Shown: piece by piece, positions 32,301 through 41,090 of the stretch
Layout: the number at the start of each line of letters is the position of its first letter
Position numbering within the stretch: position 1 is the first letter of the stretch
Origin: CAIJMI01 sp043798445
GTDB taxonomy: Bacteria; Patescibacteriota; Microgenomatia; UBA10105; UBA927
NCBI GenBank assembly: GCA_043798445.1
Contig: JAZDOQ010000026.1
Location: 1-50,903, forward strand
Direction of reading: 5' to 3'
Length of the DNA stretch: 50,903 bases
Notes under the pieces: generated by a model
What the model was told of the DNA's origin: nothing
The model's input: only the letters and a program-made list of their open reading frames with translations
Database searches by the model: none
Made by a program: the position numbers and the translations under genes

Positions 32301-33128
32301 TTAATGTAAAAAAGAATCTTGACTATATACACTGTAATCAAATATCGAAGCCGGCCATGGGTATTGCCGTTTTACCACAATTTTTCTCGTTACGCCGCCA
32401 TCTGTTTTGCCGGTCGACGTTATTTCAACGCCTTGTCTTGGCAGCAGAATATCCGTTCCGACTGGAGCAACAGTTACGGTTGTGCTGCCGTAAAACGGAC
32501 GAATACGGACAAGAAGGGGAATGCCGCCAGGAAGCACAATGCTCTGCTTGTATACGTTAGTCACCGTACCACACGACCCGTTTATCTCGGAAACAGAGGA
32601 AAAAGCGTTTTCTGACCGTCGGGTAATATCCGGATCGTATGCACCACGTTCTACCAAATAAAGACCACCGGATTTGTAATACAGCACAACCTCAATTGCC
32701 GGAATCGGTTGTCCTGCACCTGGCGGTGTCCAACAGATATCAAGAGATGTGCCAGTATAATACTGTGCTTCATCAATAGCATTGTCAATTGTATGCCCAA
32801 CAAGCCACACAGATCCAACGAGTCCGGGGCTCGTTGACGGAAGCGTATACGCACCTGTTGTTCCTCCAATAATTGTTGAGGAAGATTGATAACTTACGCG
32901 GTCAGCATACGGAACAAAGCCCTCTTGTGCATCTGTAAGCGTACCTTGAAGCGCTGCCTCGAGACCGGCTTCGGCTGCGCTGAACGCGCGAGCGGATTCT
33001 TCTAAGTTTCTGCTCATACTGATATCAGCAACGCTCCGTCCAATTAGAGAAAGCGCGATCGTTACAGCGATTGACAACACAAGAACAGTGATAAGAAGTA
33101 CTTGTCCGCGAACCGCATATTTCTTCAT
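32301..33128 (-). CDS. PilX-like pilus accessory protein
   Basis: The 275-aa protein starts MKKYAVRGQVLLITVLVLSIAV. This is a short basic leader, Gly, then a hydrophobic helix of prepilin type but without Glu at position 5, as in PilX-N proteins. The next helix carries SRNLEESARAFSAAEAGLEAAL, the SAAEAGL motif of PilX/minor-pilin families. The C-terminal part is beta-rich with a Cys pair (ICWTPPG, GSCGTV). ATG 33128 is chosen because a TATACT box lies 6 nt upstream. It is probably a minor component of the pilus tip or assembly complex. Confidence 0.8.
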   Translation of the reverse strand: MKKYAVRGQVLLITVLVLSIAVTIALSLIGRSVADISMSRNLEESARAFSAAEAGLEAALQGTLTDAQEGFVPYADRVSYQSSSTIIGGTTGAYTLPSTSPGLVGSVWLVGHTIDNAIDEAQYYTGTSLDICWTPPGAGQPIPAIEVVLYYKSGGLYLVERGAYDPDITRRSENAFSSVSEINGSCGTVTNVYKQSIVLPGGIPLLVRIRPFYGSTTVTVAPVGTDILLPRQGVEITSTGKTDGGVTRKIVVKRQYPWPASIFDYSVYSQDSFLH

Positions 33129-33134
33129 ATATCT

Positions 33135-33164
33135 AGTATACGGTCCAATTGACGAAAGACGCAA
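33135..33164 (-). promoter_or_regulatory. Leaderless promoter of the PilX-like gene
   Basis: On the minus strand, TTGCGT (33164-33159), an 18-bp spacer and TATACT (33140-33135), then 6 nt to ATG 33128. This uses the same -35 hexamer as the rpmI promoter. Confidence 0.6.
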
Positions 33165-33169
33165 GTTCT

Positions 33170-33763
33170 TTATTTATTACGCGTTGTTCCCGTTGATTGA
33201 AACATTTCGGCAGTGCCCTCAAATACCCCAGTTCTTGGATTTTGTTGACGCAGCCGAAAAAGAATAGTTATAGATGTAGCTTTCCCGCCAACTGATGAAC
33301 AGATAAACCGTACTGCTGCATCATCACTATCTGGCAAACCACATCCGGCTTCACCGTTTCCATCAACCAGTGTCACATTACCGCTTGAAATATACGATGA
33401 AGTTGGCGGTGTCGCACTCTCTGAAGCAATGCGATAGACGCTTCTTGTTTCATACGTAATGTCCTGCAGACACCGAAACGTTGTTTGCCCCCCACCAACG
33501 TTAGTAATCGTTAATTCCGATTGCACAGAACCTGTGCACGCGGACGAGATGTTTTGCGCATTTTGAATCATTCTCCGTATCGTCTCAACGGATGCAGTTC
33601 CCGTTTGTTTCATTTCCTTCAAAAGTTCGGTCTTCGTGTTTAACCGTACGGTCGTAAATAAAACCTGCGCGATAATGACGGAAACAAGCGAGAGAACACT
33701 TGCTGATACTAATAATTCAAGAAGCGTAAATCCCTGTCTGTTTTTTTTTGTAAACGTAATCAT
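33170..33763 (-). CDS. Prepilin-like protein (PilW/GspJ-like)
   Basis: The 197-aa protein has a leader ending RQG, a cleavage site before FTLLELLVS with Glu at mature position 5, and a 20-residue hydrophobic helix, the substrate pattern of PilD. The longer globular part with internal Cys residues suits a minor pilin of the PilW/GspJ size class. It begins one base after the PilV-like gene ends. Confidence 0.85.
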   Translation of the reverse strand: MITFTKKNRQGFTLLELLVSASVLSLVSVIIAQVLFTTVRLNTKTELLKEMKQTGTASVETIRRMIQNAQNISSACTGSVQSELTITNVGGGQTTFRCLQDITYETRSVYRIASESATPPTSSYISSGNVTLVDGNGEAGCGLPDSDDAAVRFICSSVGGKATSITILFRLRQQNPRTGVFEGTAEMFQSTGTTRNK

Positions 33764-33764
33764 A

Positions 33765-34187
33765 TTATTTCCAATCCGTCAGTGTTGTTTGCAGCGTAAT
33801 ATTTTTTGTCGCTCCTCCTTCAATCCAGCTGACGCTTGATTGAACGTTAACATTCATATTTCCCACATCATATTCATATCTCAATTCCCTCGTAAAACGA
33901 TTGTCTATTAATTCACACGGATCTGACGGTATTGCTCCGGAACGGTCCACACAAAACATTCCTGTACGGGCAAACGCGATCCATCCCGCATCACGTTCTT
34001 TCCTGGCAAGTTCAATTCCTTCCTGAGCGTATTGTGTTGCACGCGACCGTGACCTGCTGTTTTCTGCATACCGAAGAGATGATGTTGTTCCAACAATAAG
34101 CCCAGTCACTAAAAGCACAACAACACCGAGCGTTACCACTGATTCAACAAGCGATTGACCGTGATACTGTTGTTTGTTCCGTATCAT
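33765..34187 (-). CDS. Prepilin-like protein (PilV/GspI-like)
   Basis: The 140-aa protein reads HGQSLVESVVTLGVVVLLV near its start. A Gly cleavage site is followed by QSLVE, keeping Glu at mature position 5 although the usual FTL is replaced, as in PilV/GspI proteins. ATG 34187 was chosen; a GTG at 34205 would overlap the preceding gene. The globular part has one Cys pair (GMFCVDRS, SDPCELI). Confidence 0.82.
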   Translation of the reverse strand: MIRNKQQYHGQSLVESVVTLGVVVLLVTGLIVGTTSSLRYAENSRSRSRATQYAQEGIELARKERDAGWIAFARTGMFCVDRSGAIPSDPCELIDNRFTRELRYEYDVGNMNVNVQSSVSWIEGGATKNITLQTTLTDWK

Positions 34188-34194
34188 AATTACA

Positions 34195-34701
34195 TTAATA
34201 ATCACTAATGACTCCTGATGTTGTCACGCGGATAGAATACGTGACTCCCGATCCAGAAAGCACAATGATCCTATCAGATGCCAAATTGGTAATGCCGGTA
34301 ACCGTAAAAAAACGTATCGTTTGATATGCGTTTGTTCCTGCAAATATTACACTGCTTGGCAAAAAAACTCTTGTTATTTCATTCGTCGTATCCACCAAAA
34401 CCCCACCATTTGAACATACCGGTTTTATTTTATAACACGGTCCTTTTCCACCGCACACAGCACTAAATTCAACATTGTAACTCTCGAGTACCGTCGTATC
34501 GTCGCAAAGCGCGGTTTTTTGACCAGACGTTGCTTTTGTTCTTGCCAACCGAAGATCAGAACGGAGCGTCATTCCGGATTGTTTCACCCGCTGCTTGTCT
34601 GTATACGAATTGTAATTTAAAATAGTAAGAACGGAAATAACAAGAATAACAGCAACAACTACAATGAGCTCTATCAAAGTAAATCCGTTTTTCTGCTTCA
34701 T
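34195..34701 (-). CDS. Prepilin-like protein (GspH/FimT-like)
   Basis: The 168-aa protein has leader MKQKNG, cleavage before FTLIELIVVVAVILVISV, and a beta-rich C-terminal part with several Cys residues (LCDDTT, AVCGGKGPC, KPVCSN). The basic stretch LRSDLRLARTKATSGQK after the helix resembles GspH/FimT minor pilins. Its start overlaps the previous prepilin stop (ATGA). Confidence 0.85.
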   Translation of the reverse strand: MKQKNGFTLIELIVVVAVILVISVLTILNYNSYTDKQRVKQSGMTLRSDLRLARTKATSGQKTALCDDTTVLESYNVEFSAVCGGKGPCYKIKPVCSNGGVLVDTTNEITRVFLPSSVIFAGTNAYQTIRFFTVTGITNLASDRIIVLSGSGVTYSIRVTTSGVISDY

Positions 34702-35156
34702 GGATTTTTTCGACTGTAGTTATATCCTGAACCAACGGAACAGACTGATGTATCAGTAGATGATGTCTCCATGATCGCCGCTATACAATACCCATAATAT
34801 TGACTGCCGCTTAGATCCGTTGCTTGATACGCATAGGGATAATTATAATCAACTGCTTTTGGATCGGTTGGAATAGAGGACATATATGCATCAATAACAC
34901 CTACTAAATTTGAGGCGGCATTCAAGCCTCCTGTATTTACAGCCGGATAATAGCCAAAATCCGATCGGTACAATTCTAAGGCCGATCTCATTTGTTCAAT
35001 ATCGCTTCGTCTTTTTGCATTCCGTGCGTTTTTGTTAATACTGGTATAGGACACAATGCCGATTGCCGTCAACACGGCAATAATAGAAATTGCAACCAAT
35101 ATTTCCATCAAGGTGAAACCCTGCCTCGCCGGCAGGCAGGCCTTTTTCATTTTCAT
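34698..35156 (-). CDS. Prepilin with palindrome-encoded insert in the leader
   Basis: The 152-aa protein has leader MKMKKACLPARQG, cleavage before FTLMEILVAISIIAVL, and a GspG/PilA-like domain (RRSDIEQMRSALELYRSDFGYYPAV). Six leader residues (CLPARQ) are encoded by an imperfect GC-rich palindrome that looks inserted. The leader is removed by PilD, so the insert should not affect the mature pilin. ATG 35156 was chosen because it gives a normal leader; the longer open frame overlaps the upstream pilin gene. Confidence 0.85.
   Translation of the reverse strand: MKMKKACLPARQGFTLMEILVAISIIAVLTAIGIVSYTSINKNARNAKRRSDIEQMRSALELYRSDFGYYPAVNTGGLNAASNLVGVIDAYMSSIPTDPKAVDYNYPYAYQATDLSGSQYYGYCIAAIMETSSTDTSVCSVGSGYNYSRKNP
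35119..35140. repeat. Short GC-rich palindrome inserted in a pilin leader
   Basis: The 21 bases at 35120-35140 form an imperfect palindrome with seven outer pairs (CCTGCCT...AGGCAGG), much richer in GC than its surroundings. On the minus strand it reads through as CLPARQ. Similar LPARQ-type peptides encoded by short palindromes are something I recall from other CPR genomes (unverified). Confidence 0.65.
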
Positions 35157-35169
35157 AATTCTTCCTTTC

Positions 35170-35562
35170 TTATTGCCGTTCAGACACGCAATAAAATTTG
35201 CCAACGACACCTCCACAGTCGGTTTGTCTATTTCCGCTTTCAACTTCAAGTTTCGCACAAACACAATATGTTGACCCATTACAATAATACGAATAACTCC
35301 AGCCGGGTTTTGGGTCTGTCGGAAAATCATTGGGAAAATATGTTACCCCAAGAAAACAAGGAAGGCTTACGGGGTATGACGAGGTATTATCGGCAAAATA
35401 TTGTTCAAAACCGTTTTGAATTGCTTTCATGTCAGATATCCTTCTGTTGTCCCGCGCTTTTTTCTGCATAGTTGAATACGACGCTGTCGCAATTGCAGTT
35501 AATATAGCGATAATCGCAATAACAATAAGAAGTTCAATGAGACTAAAGCCACGTTTTACCAT
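35170..35562 (-). CDS. Prepilin (GspG/PilA-like)
   Basis: The 130-aa protein has leader MVKRG, cleavage before FSLIELLIVIAIIAILTAIA, and a GspG-like body (ARDNRRISDMKAIQNGFEQYFAD, YPTDPKPGW-like FPTDPKPGWSY). Five Cys residues follow in the C-terminal half. ATG 35562 has GGAG 7 nt upstream and overlaps the pilD stop by 7 nt. It is probably a pseudopilin or minor pilin. Confidence 0.87.
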   Translation of the reverse strand: MVKRGFSLIELLIVIAIIAILTAIATASYSTMQKKARDNRRISDMKAIQNGFEQYFADNTSSYPVSLPCFLGVTYFPNDFPTDPKPGWSYSYYCNGSTYCVCAKLEVESGNRQTDCGGVVGKFYCVSERQ

Positions 35563-36314
35563 AATGTGCTCCACCACTCGATAATGGGACGACTGTATAC
35601 AAGTGCTATACCCATTCCCAAAATAAGAAACGGACCGAACGGAATATGGCTTTTCATCGTCCGAACCCTTCTTAAAATTAGTATGACACCCACCACCGCA
35701 CCAGTCAAGAAAGCCGTGTAAAAAGCAATAATAATACCAGGATACCCAGTGACAAGCCCGATAAGAAACGCAAGGGGAATATCTCCGTCACCCATAGCTT
35801 TTCCTTTTGAAAAAAACCATAACAAATAAAAAAAACTTGCTCCAAGGAGTGCAGGAAAAATATGTGTTAAAACAAGCTGTCCGAAGGATACCGCTCCACA
35901 CAATCGCAGCAACACGCCGACACCAGCAATATACAACATTTCAACAGGAATATGTTCTGTTTTTAAATCAACAACAAAAATAACAAGGAATGAACAAAAC
36001 AAAATGAGGGACGATATAAAAAGAAGAAGAGTGGATGCAAATAAAAAAATTAAAATAAACCCTATACCGGTGACAAGCTCAATTAGTGGATACTGAATAG
36101 ATATATGTTTGTGACAACACCTGCTTTTTCCTTCCTGGAAAATCCATGAAAAAACAGGAATTAGTTCATACCAATAAAGAACGTGCTTGCAATGATCACA
36201 GTGGGAACGGCTTCGTATAACATCCTGACCCAAAGGCAACCGGTCAATAAGCACGTTTAAGAATGAACCGATTGCGAGTCCCAACGCAAAAACAATAATC
36301 AACATAAACTCCAT
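35556..36314 (-). CDS. pilD: Prepilin peptidase PilD
   Basis: PilD cleaves prepilin leaders at the membrane. The 252-aa protein has about eight membrane helices and the aspartic protease residues Asp116 (VVDLKTEHIP) and Asp178 (GDGDIPLAFL). The cytoplasmic loop after GSFLNVLIDRLP carries Cys39, Cys42 and a compressed second pair Cys66-Cys67 (RCCHKH), instead of the usual second CxxC of the zinc-binding methylase-type domain. ATG 36314 was chosen because a TATACT box ends 6 nt before it. Confidence 0.95.
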   Translation of the reverse strand: MEFMLIIVFALGLAIGSFLNVLIDRLPLGQDVIRSRSHCDHCKHVLYWYELIPVFSWIFQEGKSRCCHKHISIQYPLIELVTGIGFILIFLFASTLLLFISSLILFCSFLVIFVVDLKTEHIPVEMLYIAGVGVLLRLCGAVSFGQLVLTHIFPALLGASFFYLLWFFSKGKAMGDGDIPLAFLIGLVTGYPGIIIAFYTAFLTGAVVGVILILRRVRTMKSHIPFGPFLILGMGIALVYSRPIIEWWSTLW

Positions 36315-36320
36315 AGATAT

Positions 36321-36326
36321 AGTATA
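36321..36326 (-). promoter_or_regulatory. -10 box of pilD
   Basis: TATACT on the minus strand lies 6 nt before ATG 36314, just after the terminator of the pilin gene. No convincing -35 box is seen, because that region is the terminator stem. Confidence 0.45.
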
Positions 36327-36364
36327 CAAAAAATAAACCGCGCTCGTTTCCTCACGCGGTTTAT
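36327..36364 (-). terminator. Terminator of the major pilin gene
   Basis: ATAAACCGCG (36333-36342) and CGCGGTTTAT (36355-36364) form a perfect 10-bp stem with a 12-nt loop. On the minus strand it runs into T6. It separates the pilB-pilT-pilC-pilin block from pilD and the minor pilins. Confidence 0.85.
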
Positions 36365-36388
36365 CGTTATACTCTTACTGTAATCTCA

Positions 36389-36925
36389 TTATTGAACACA
36401 CCAATAACACAGTGCTGCTCCTCCAGTCACACTCTTACATGCCGCTGTTTCCGTTCCTGTATTTTCTAGACCAGTTTTAAGGTATTTTGTAGCTGGGTCA
36501 ACCTGGAATGATTTTGATCCCGGAGCATAACATACCCGAACCTGAACAGATGACGTATCGCTCATCTTAACATATGAAACCCATACTTTATTCAGTTGTC
36601 CGCTGTAAATTTCATTAAAATTGGATTTCATTTCTCCAGCTGTAATCATGTTTATAATAGCAGTCGGCAGTGGACCTGTTTCCAAATCTGTTGATTCAAA
36701 CTCATCTGCTTCCGGCCATGGCATTTTATTGGTTGTTGCGTAGTACCGCAACACTGCTGTCTGAACTTGGTTGACCAAATCCCGCGTTCCCGTATCCGTT
36801 CCTTTTTTCAACTGTTCAAACGGATCGAGTGCTCCGATAAGACCGATGGCCAAAGCTCCGAGCAAGGCGATAACGATAAGAAGCTCGACCAATGTAAATC
36901 CCTTGCGTAAAGTTATTTTTCTCAT
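36389..36925 (-). CDS. Major type IV pilin candidate
   Basis: The 178-aa protein has leader MRKITLRKG, cleavage before FTLVELLIVIALLGALAIG with Glu at position 5, an alpha-1 helix and a globular domain with Cys residues near the C-terminus (AACKSVTGG, LCYWCVQ). It is the only pilin here with its own consensus promoter, a perfect Shine-Dalgarno (GGAGGTGAT, 3 nt before the ATG) and its own terminator. It is therefore probably made in the largest amount and is the best candidate for the main subunit. It follows pilC. Confidence 0.9.
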   Translation of the reverse strand: MRKITLRKGFTLVELLIVIALLGALAIGLIGALDPFEQLKKGTDTGTRDLVNQVQTAVLRYYATTNKMPWPEADEFESTDLETGPLPTAIINMITAGEMKSNFNEIYSGQLNKVWVSYVKMSDTSSVQVRVCYAPGSKSFQVDPATKYLKTGLENTGTETAACKSVTGGAALCYWCVQ

Positions 36926-36964
36926 GTTATCACCTCCAATCCTAAAAAATACTTCTAGTATTAC

Positions 36965-36992
36965 TGTATAGGAGTGTCCGTAGGATTGTCAA
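36965..36992 (-). promoter_or_regulatory. Promoter of the major pilin gene
   Basis: On the minus strand, TTGACA (36992-36987), a 16-bp spacer and TATACA (36970-36965). The short leader that follows contains AATACT-AGA-AGTATT (36962-36948), a hairpin near the mRNA 5' end that could stabilise it, and then GGAGGTGAT before the ATG. Confidence 0.65.
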
Positions 36993-37003
36993 CAATCTTT
37001 CCC

Positions 37004-38212
37004 TTATTTAAACTGCGCTGTTAAGTTGTAAATCGGGGTAATGACGGAGATAACAATAAACCCTACACCCACACCCAACACAACCATAATAATCGGTTCA
37101 ATTGCCGTCGTCAGCCCCTTCACCATTCCCTCTGTTTCCACCTGAAAATATTTGGAAATCTTTAGCAGTGTTTCATCAAGTTTACCTGTTTCTTCTCCAA
37201 CCTTTACCATCTGAGACACAATCGGAGGAAATTCTTTGTGTGACGCAAACATATCACCCAAAGGAAACCCTTTTTCCACTTTTTTTGCGATATCGTCAAT
37301 AGCGTTGCGGAACAACACGTTTCCCAGCGATCCTTTTAAAATCCGCAGTGCATCCAAAATATGAATACCGGACCCGATCAGCATAGCTAATGTTCTTGTA
37401 AATTCAACAAGAATAAGTTTTTGCTGTAATACGCCAAAAAGAGGAATTTTAAACATTAATGAATCGAGAATGTATTCTCCGGCTTCTGTTTTTTTCCACC
37501 GCCTGAACAGAACGATCAGTCCAACAATGACGGCAAGCGCCAGCCACCATTTGTAGAGAATAAAATTGGAAAGTCCGATGAGCATTTTTGTTGACCAGGG
37601 AAGTTCAATACCGAAATCTTTGTACAAATCCGTAAGTCTCGGCATCACGACAATCATCATGATAATAACAACCGCAATCATCCCAACAACGATGATGACT
37701 GGATAAATCAAAGCACCAACAACCTTGTTTCGGAACTCCCGTTGTCCCTCAAGGGTGTCGGCAAGCTGAGCGAGCACTTTATCAAGCTGTCCTGATGCTT
37801 CACCGGCCCGGACAAGAGAAATATAAATATTTGAAAAATATTGCGGATATTTTGACAATGCATCACCCAAGTTTCCACCGCCAATGATATTTCGTTCTAT
37901 TTCTCCTATGACATGAGAAAGCATCGAATTTGCGGCTTGTGTTTTCAAAATCCCCAGCGCATCGGGGATCGAAAGTCCTGCCGTAACCATCGTTGATAAC
38001 TGGCGTGTAAAATTGACAATGTCAGAAAAACTGATTTTTTGCATTTTCGTAAATACGGAAGAAAGTGCTTTTTCCTGCGTCTGATTCAAAGACACAACAA
38101 ACAACTGTTTTTCTTTCAAAAGTTTTACTGCCTGATCCTGCGACGCCGCTTCAACCAATCCTGTTGCTGATTTTCCGTCTGGAGTGAATGCCTTGTATTT
38201 AAAAAATGCCAT
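37004..38212 (-). CDS. pilC: Type IV pilus inner-membrane platform protein PilC
   Basis: The 402-aa protein has the two tandem T2SSF domains: FTRQLSTMVTAGLSIPDALGIL and, later, FTRTLAMLIGSGIHILDALRIL, each followed by a helical bundle and membrane segments. GEASGQLDKVLAQLADTLEGQ and GEETGKLDETLLKISKYFQ are the repeat signatures. It is the membrane hub that couples PilB/PilT motion to pilin addition or removal. It is 9 nt after pilT. Confidence 0.96.
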   Translation of the reverse strand: MAFFKYKAFTPDGKSATGLVEAASQDQAVKLLKEKQLFVVSLNQTQEKALSSVFTKMQKISFSDIVNFTRQLSTMVTAGLSIPDALGILKTQAANSMLSHVIGEIERNIIGGGNLGDALSKYPQYFSNIYISLVRAGEASGQLDKVLAQLADTLEGQREFRNKVVGALIYPVIIVVGMIAVVIIMMIVVMPRLTDLYKDFGIELPWSTKMLIGLSNFILYKWWLALAVIVGLIVLFRRWKKTEAGEYILDSLMFKIPLFGVLQQKLILVEFTRTLAMLIGSGIHILDALRILKGSLGNVLFRNAIDDIAKKVEKGFPLGDMFASHKEFPPIVSQMVKVGEETGKLDETLLKISKYFQVETEGMVKGLTTAIEPIIMVVLGVGVGFIVISVITPIYNLTAQFK

Positions 38213-38221
38213 AGATAAAAG

Positions 38222-39277
38222 CTACGCCCGTTTCAGCAATTTACCGATATCCTCAGGTCGTAAGGCATACGCGGTTGCAACATCAACGCTGATTTTCCCG
38301 TCATTGACTGCTTTTGCTAAGGACGCTTCAAGCGTTATCATGCTAAATTCAGCAGATGTCTGAATAATATTGTCCAGTTGATGTGTCTTTCCATCACGAA
38401 TAACTGACCTGACTGCAGGTGTTGCCGTCATTACCTCGCAAACAGCAACCAACCCTCCTTTGATAGCAGGAACCAGCCGCTGAGAAATAACACCTTCAAG
38501 GGTGTTGGATAATTGCAACCGTACCTGCGCCTGCTGATGTTCTGGGAATACGTCGATGATACGGTCAATGGTTTGCGCAGCTGAATTGGTATGCAGAGTC
38601 GCAAGCACTAAGTGCCCGGTTTCAGCAATCGTAATTGCTGCGGCAATCGTCTCATAATCCCGCATTTCTCCAATCAATACGATATCCGGATCCTCACGAA
38701 GGACGCTGCGGAGTGCAATCGACCACGAATGCGTGTCTCCATGCATCTCGCGTTGCGACACAATGGACATGGCGGGAGGATATATATACTCAACCGGATC
38801 TTCAATGGTCACAATATGAGATGCTTTTGTCTGATTAATCCGATCGATCATCGCAGCCAGGGTTGTTGATTTTCCTTGTCCTGTTGGTCCTGTGACTAAA
38901 ATCAGTCCTTGACGAAGCTTGACAAAACTATGGAGCACTTCAGGAAGCCCTAAATCTTCAATGGACCGGATTTTGTCAGGAATATACCGAAACGCACCGG
39001 CCGTTGATCCGCGTTGGTGATACAAATTCACCCTGAACCGTCCTGTTGCCGCAACAAACGAAAAATCCACTTCTTTATTGGTTAAAAATAATTCCTTTTG
39101 TTCAGAAGAACAAATAGAAAAAAGAAGATCATTCACTGCTGACTCAGTAAGCACGGATTGGCCGCTAATCATCTGGAGCTTTCCTGAAACACGAAGCATA
39201 GGAGAATATCCTACAAGGATATGAATGTCTGACGCTGAAATTCTCGCTGCTTCTGCAAATAACTCCTGCATGTTCAT
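38222..39277 (-). CDS. pilT: Twitching/retraction ATPase PilT
   Basis: The 351-aa hexameric ATPase has Walker A GPTGQGKSTTLAA, the Asp box IVTIEDPVEYIY, Walker B DPDIVLIGEMRDYETI, the His box GHLVLATLHTNSA and the AIRNLIRE-like end region LEASLAKAVNDGKIS. PilT depolymerises pili, powering twitching or DNA uptake. It is 17 nt downstream of pilB. Confidence 0.96.
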   Translation of the reverse strand: MNMQELFAEAARISASDIHILVGYSPMLRVSGKLQMISGQSVLTESAVNDLLFSICSSEQKELFLTNKEVDFSFVAATGRFRVNLYHQRGSTAGAFRYIPDKIRSIEDLGLPEVLHSFVKLRQGLILVTGPTGQGKSTTLAAMIDRINQTKASHIVTIEDPVEYIYPPAMSIVSQREMHGDTHSWSIALRSVLREDPDIVLIGEMRDYETIAAAITIAETGHLVLATLHTNSAAQTIDRIIDVFPEHQQAQVRLQLSNTLEGVISQRLVPAIKGGLVAVCEVMTATPAVRSVIRDGKTHQLDNIIQTSAEFSMITLEASLAKAVNDGKISVDVATAYALRPEDIGKLLKRA

Positions 39278-39294
39278 ACATTGCTCCCTTTCTT

Positions 39295-41016
39295 TTAGTC
39301 TTGCGCAACACGCAACACTTCTTCAATGGATGTTGCTGCTTCAAGCGCTTTCATATAGCCATCTTGTTTCATCGTAATCATTCCTTCGGTAATCGCCTGA
39401 TTTTCAATATCTTTCATGGTTGAGCGCGATAACGTTAACCTGCTGATTGCGTCCGTTACGGCAAACACCTCAAATACTCCAAGTCTGCCATGATATCCGG
39501 TACCACTGCACGTTGAACACGGTGCATCACCAATAGTCCCTTTTCCCCGATACAGCTTTATCGGTGTCTCTTTTGGCAATAAATTCCCCAACACCTGACG
39601 GATATCTTGCTGTATTGCCTCCTCAGGAACATATTCTTCCTTGCAGCTGGAACAAAGCCGTCGTGCAATACGTTGTCCGACCACCGCATTGAGTGCTGAT
39701 GCGATCAGAAATGGTTCAGCGCCAAGATCAATAAGCCGGGGGATTGCTCCTGCTGCATTGTTGGTGTGAAGAGTAGAAAAGACAAGATGTCCGGTGAGTG
39801 CTGCTTGCACCGCAAGTTCCGTTGTTTCCTGGTCACGGATCTCTCCAACCAGAATAATGTTGGGGTCTTGCCGCAAAAACGAACGGAGTCCTGTAGCAAA
39901 TGTGAGCCCTGCAGGAGCATTCACCTGCACCTGATTGACACCAGCTATTTGGTACTCGACCGGATCTTCCAGCGTCATAATATTGACCCGCGCATTGTTT
40001 AACTTATTCAATACTGAATAGAGCGTCGTCGTTTTTCCTGAACCCGTTGGTCCGGTGACGAGTATAATGCCGTGCGGACGCATAATCGATGTTTCCAAAT
40101 TTTTTAAGGCAAGTCCTCTCAGTCCAAGCTCCGGAAGCGATGGGACACCGCCGGATTTTTTAAGAAGCCTCATGACAATTTTTTCACCAAATACCGTCGG
40201 GAGTGAAGATACACGAAGGTCAACTTCCTCTTCACCCATTTTGAAATTAAAGCGTCCGTCTTGTGGAATACGTTTCTCATCAATTTTCATGTCTCCCAAT
40301 ATTTTGATTCGTGATATGACTGCTTCATGAAGACGTCGAGGGAGCAGTAACCGTTCCTGTAAAATACCGTCAACACGGTACCTGACCCGTGTATCAGCAT
40401 CCTGCGGTTCAATATGAACGTCTGATGCCCGGATACGGATTGCCTGTTCGAGAACAGCTGATACGATTTGTGCAATAGGTGCTTCACGAATAACTTCATT
40501 TAAATGTCCTGCTTCGTACGTCTTAATATCAGATGGCGCAGTTTCCTTTAGCGCGGCCGTCACGTCTTCCCCAAGATGCTGTGTATACAAATTATTAATC
40601 GCGGTCAAAATATCTTCCTTCAACGCCATGTGCGCCTTGATCGTCTTGGTTGTTTTCTTTTCCAAAAAATCAATAATCTGTGCATCGAGCGGATCTGCCA
40701 TCGCAACCGATAATGTATTTGTTTTACTATCGAATTCAAATGGAAGAAGCACATATTTTCGCGCAACCGCCTCCGGGATATAATTAACAAGCTCCGGAGA
40801 AAATGCTAACGAGGTAAGATCAATAAAGGGAATATTCAGTACGGTCGCCCGCGCCCGAATAATATCTTCCTCTACAACCAGCCGTTTCCGAAGTAAAATG
40901 ATTTCGACTGATTCACCAAGATTAATTGACTGGATAAGCACCTCATCCGCTTGTTCTTTGGTTAAACGGTTATTTTTTACGAGTGTTGTGAGTAGTTCTT
41001 GGGCAGCGGCAGGCAT
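39295..41016 (-). CDS. pilB: Pilus extension ATPase PilB
   Basis: The 573-aa protein has an N-terminal MshEN-type domain (about 1-140), the ATPase core with Walker A GPTGSGKTTTLYSVL, Asp box IMTLEDPVEYQI and Walker B DPNIILVGEIRDQETTELA. A tetracysteine zinc element follows (RLCSSCKEEYVP ... APCSTCSGTGYHGR), typical of PilB/GspE extension motors and absent from PilT. It is the first gene of the pilB-pilT-pilC-pilin block. Confidence 0.97.
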   Translation of the reverse strand: MPAAAQELLTTLVKNNRLTKEQADEVLIQSINLGESVEIILLRKRLVVEEDIIRARATVLNIPFIDLTSLAFSPELVNYIPEAVARKYVLLPFEFDSKTNTLSVAMADPLDAQIIDFLEKKTTKTIKAHMALKEDILTAINNLYTQHLGEDVTAALKETAPSDIKTYEAGHLNEVIREAPIAQIVSAVLEQAIRIRASDVHIEPQDADTRVRYRVDGILQERLLLPRRLHEAVISRIKILGDMKIDEKRIPQDGRFNFKMGEEEVDLRVSSLPTVFGEKIVMRLLKKSGGVPSLPELGLRGLALKNLETSIMRPHGIILVTGPTGSGKTTTLYSVLNKLNNARVNIMTLEDPVEYQIAGVNQVQVNAPAGLTFATGLRSFLRQDPNIILVGEIRDQETTELAVQAALTGHLVFSTLHTNNAAGAIPRLIDLGAEPFLIASALNAVVGQRIARRLCSSCKEEYVPEEAIQQDIRQVLGNLLPKETPIKLYRGKGTIGDAPCSTCSGTGYHGRLGVFEVFAVTDAISRLTLSRSTMKDIENQAITEGMITMKQDGYMKALEAATSIEEVLRVAQD

Positions 41017-41090
41017 AAAATAAACAATATTGTTGTCCTTTAGTTATTATTGAATGTTTTATGATATATTGCAAGAGAAACATTATCCTT

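Noticed and set aside
36946..36962. Terminator in the leader of the major pilin gene
   Set aside because: The AATACT/AGTATT hairpin is short and AT-only, lies at the expected mRNA 5' end and would block the most strongly equipped pilin gene; a 5' stabilising stem is more likely.
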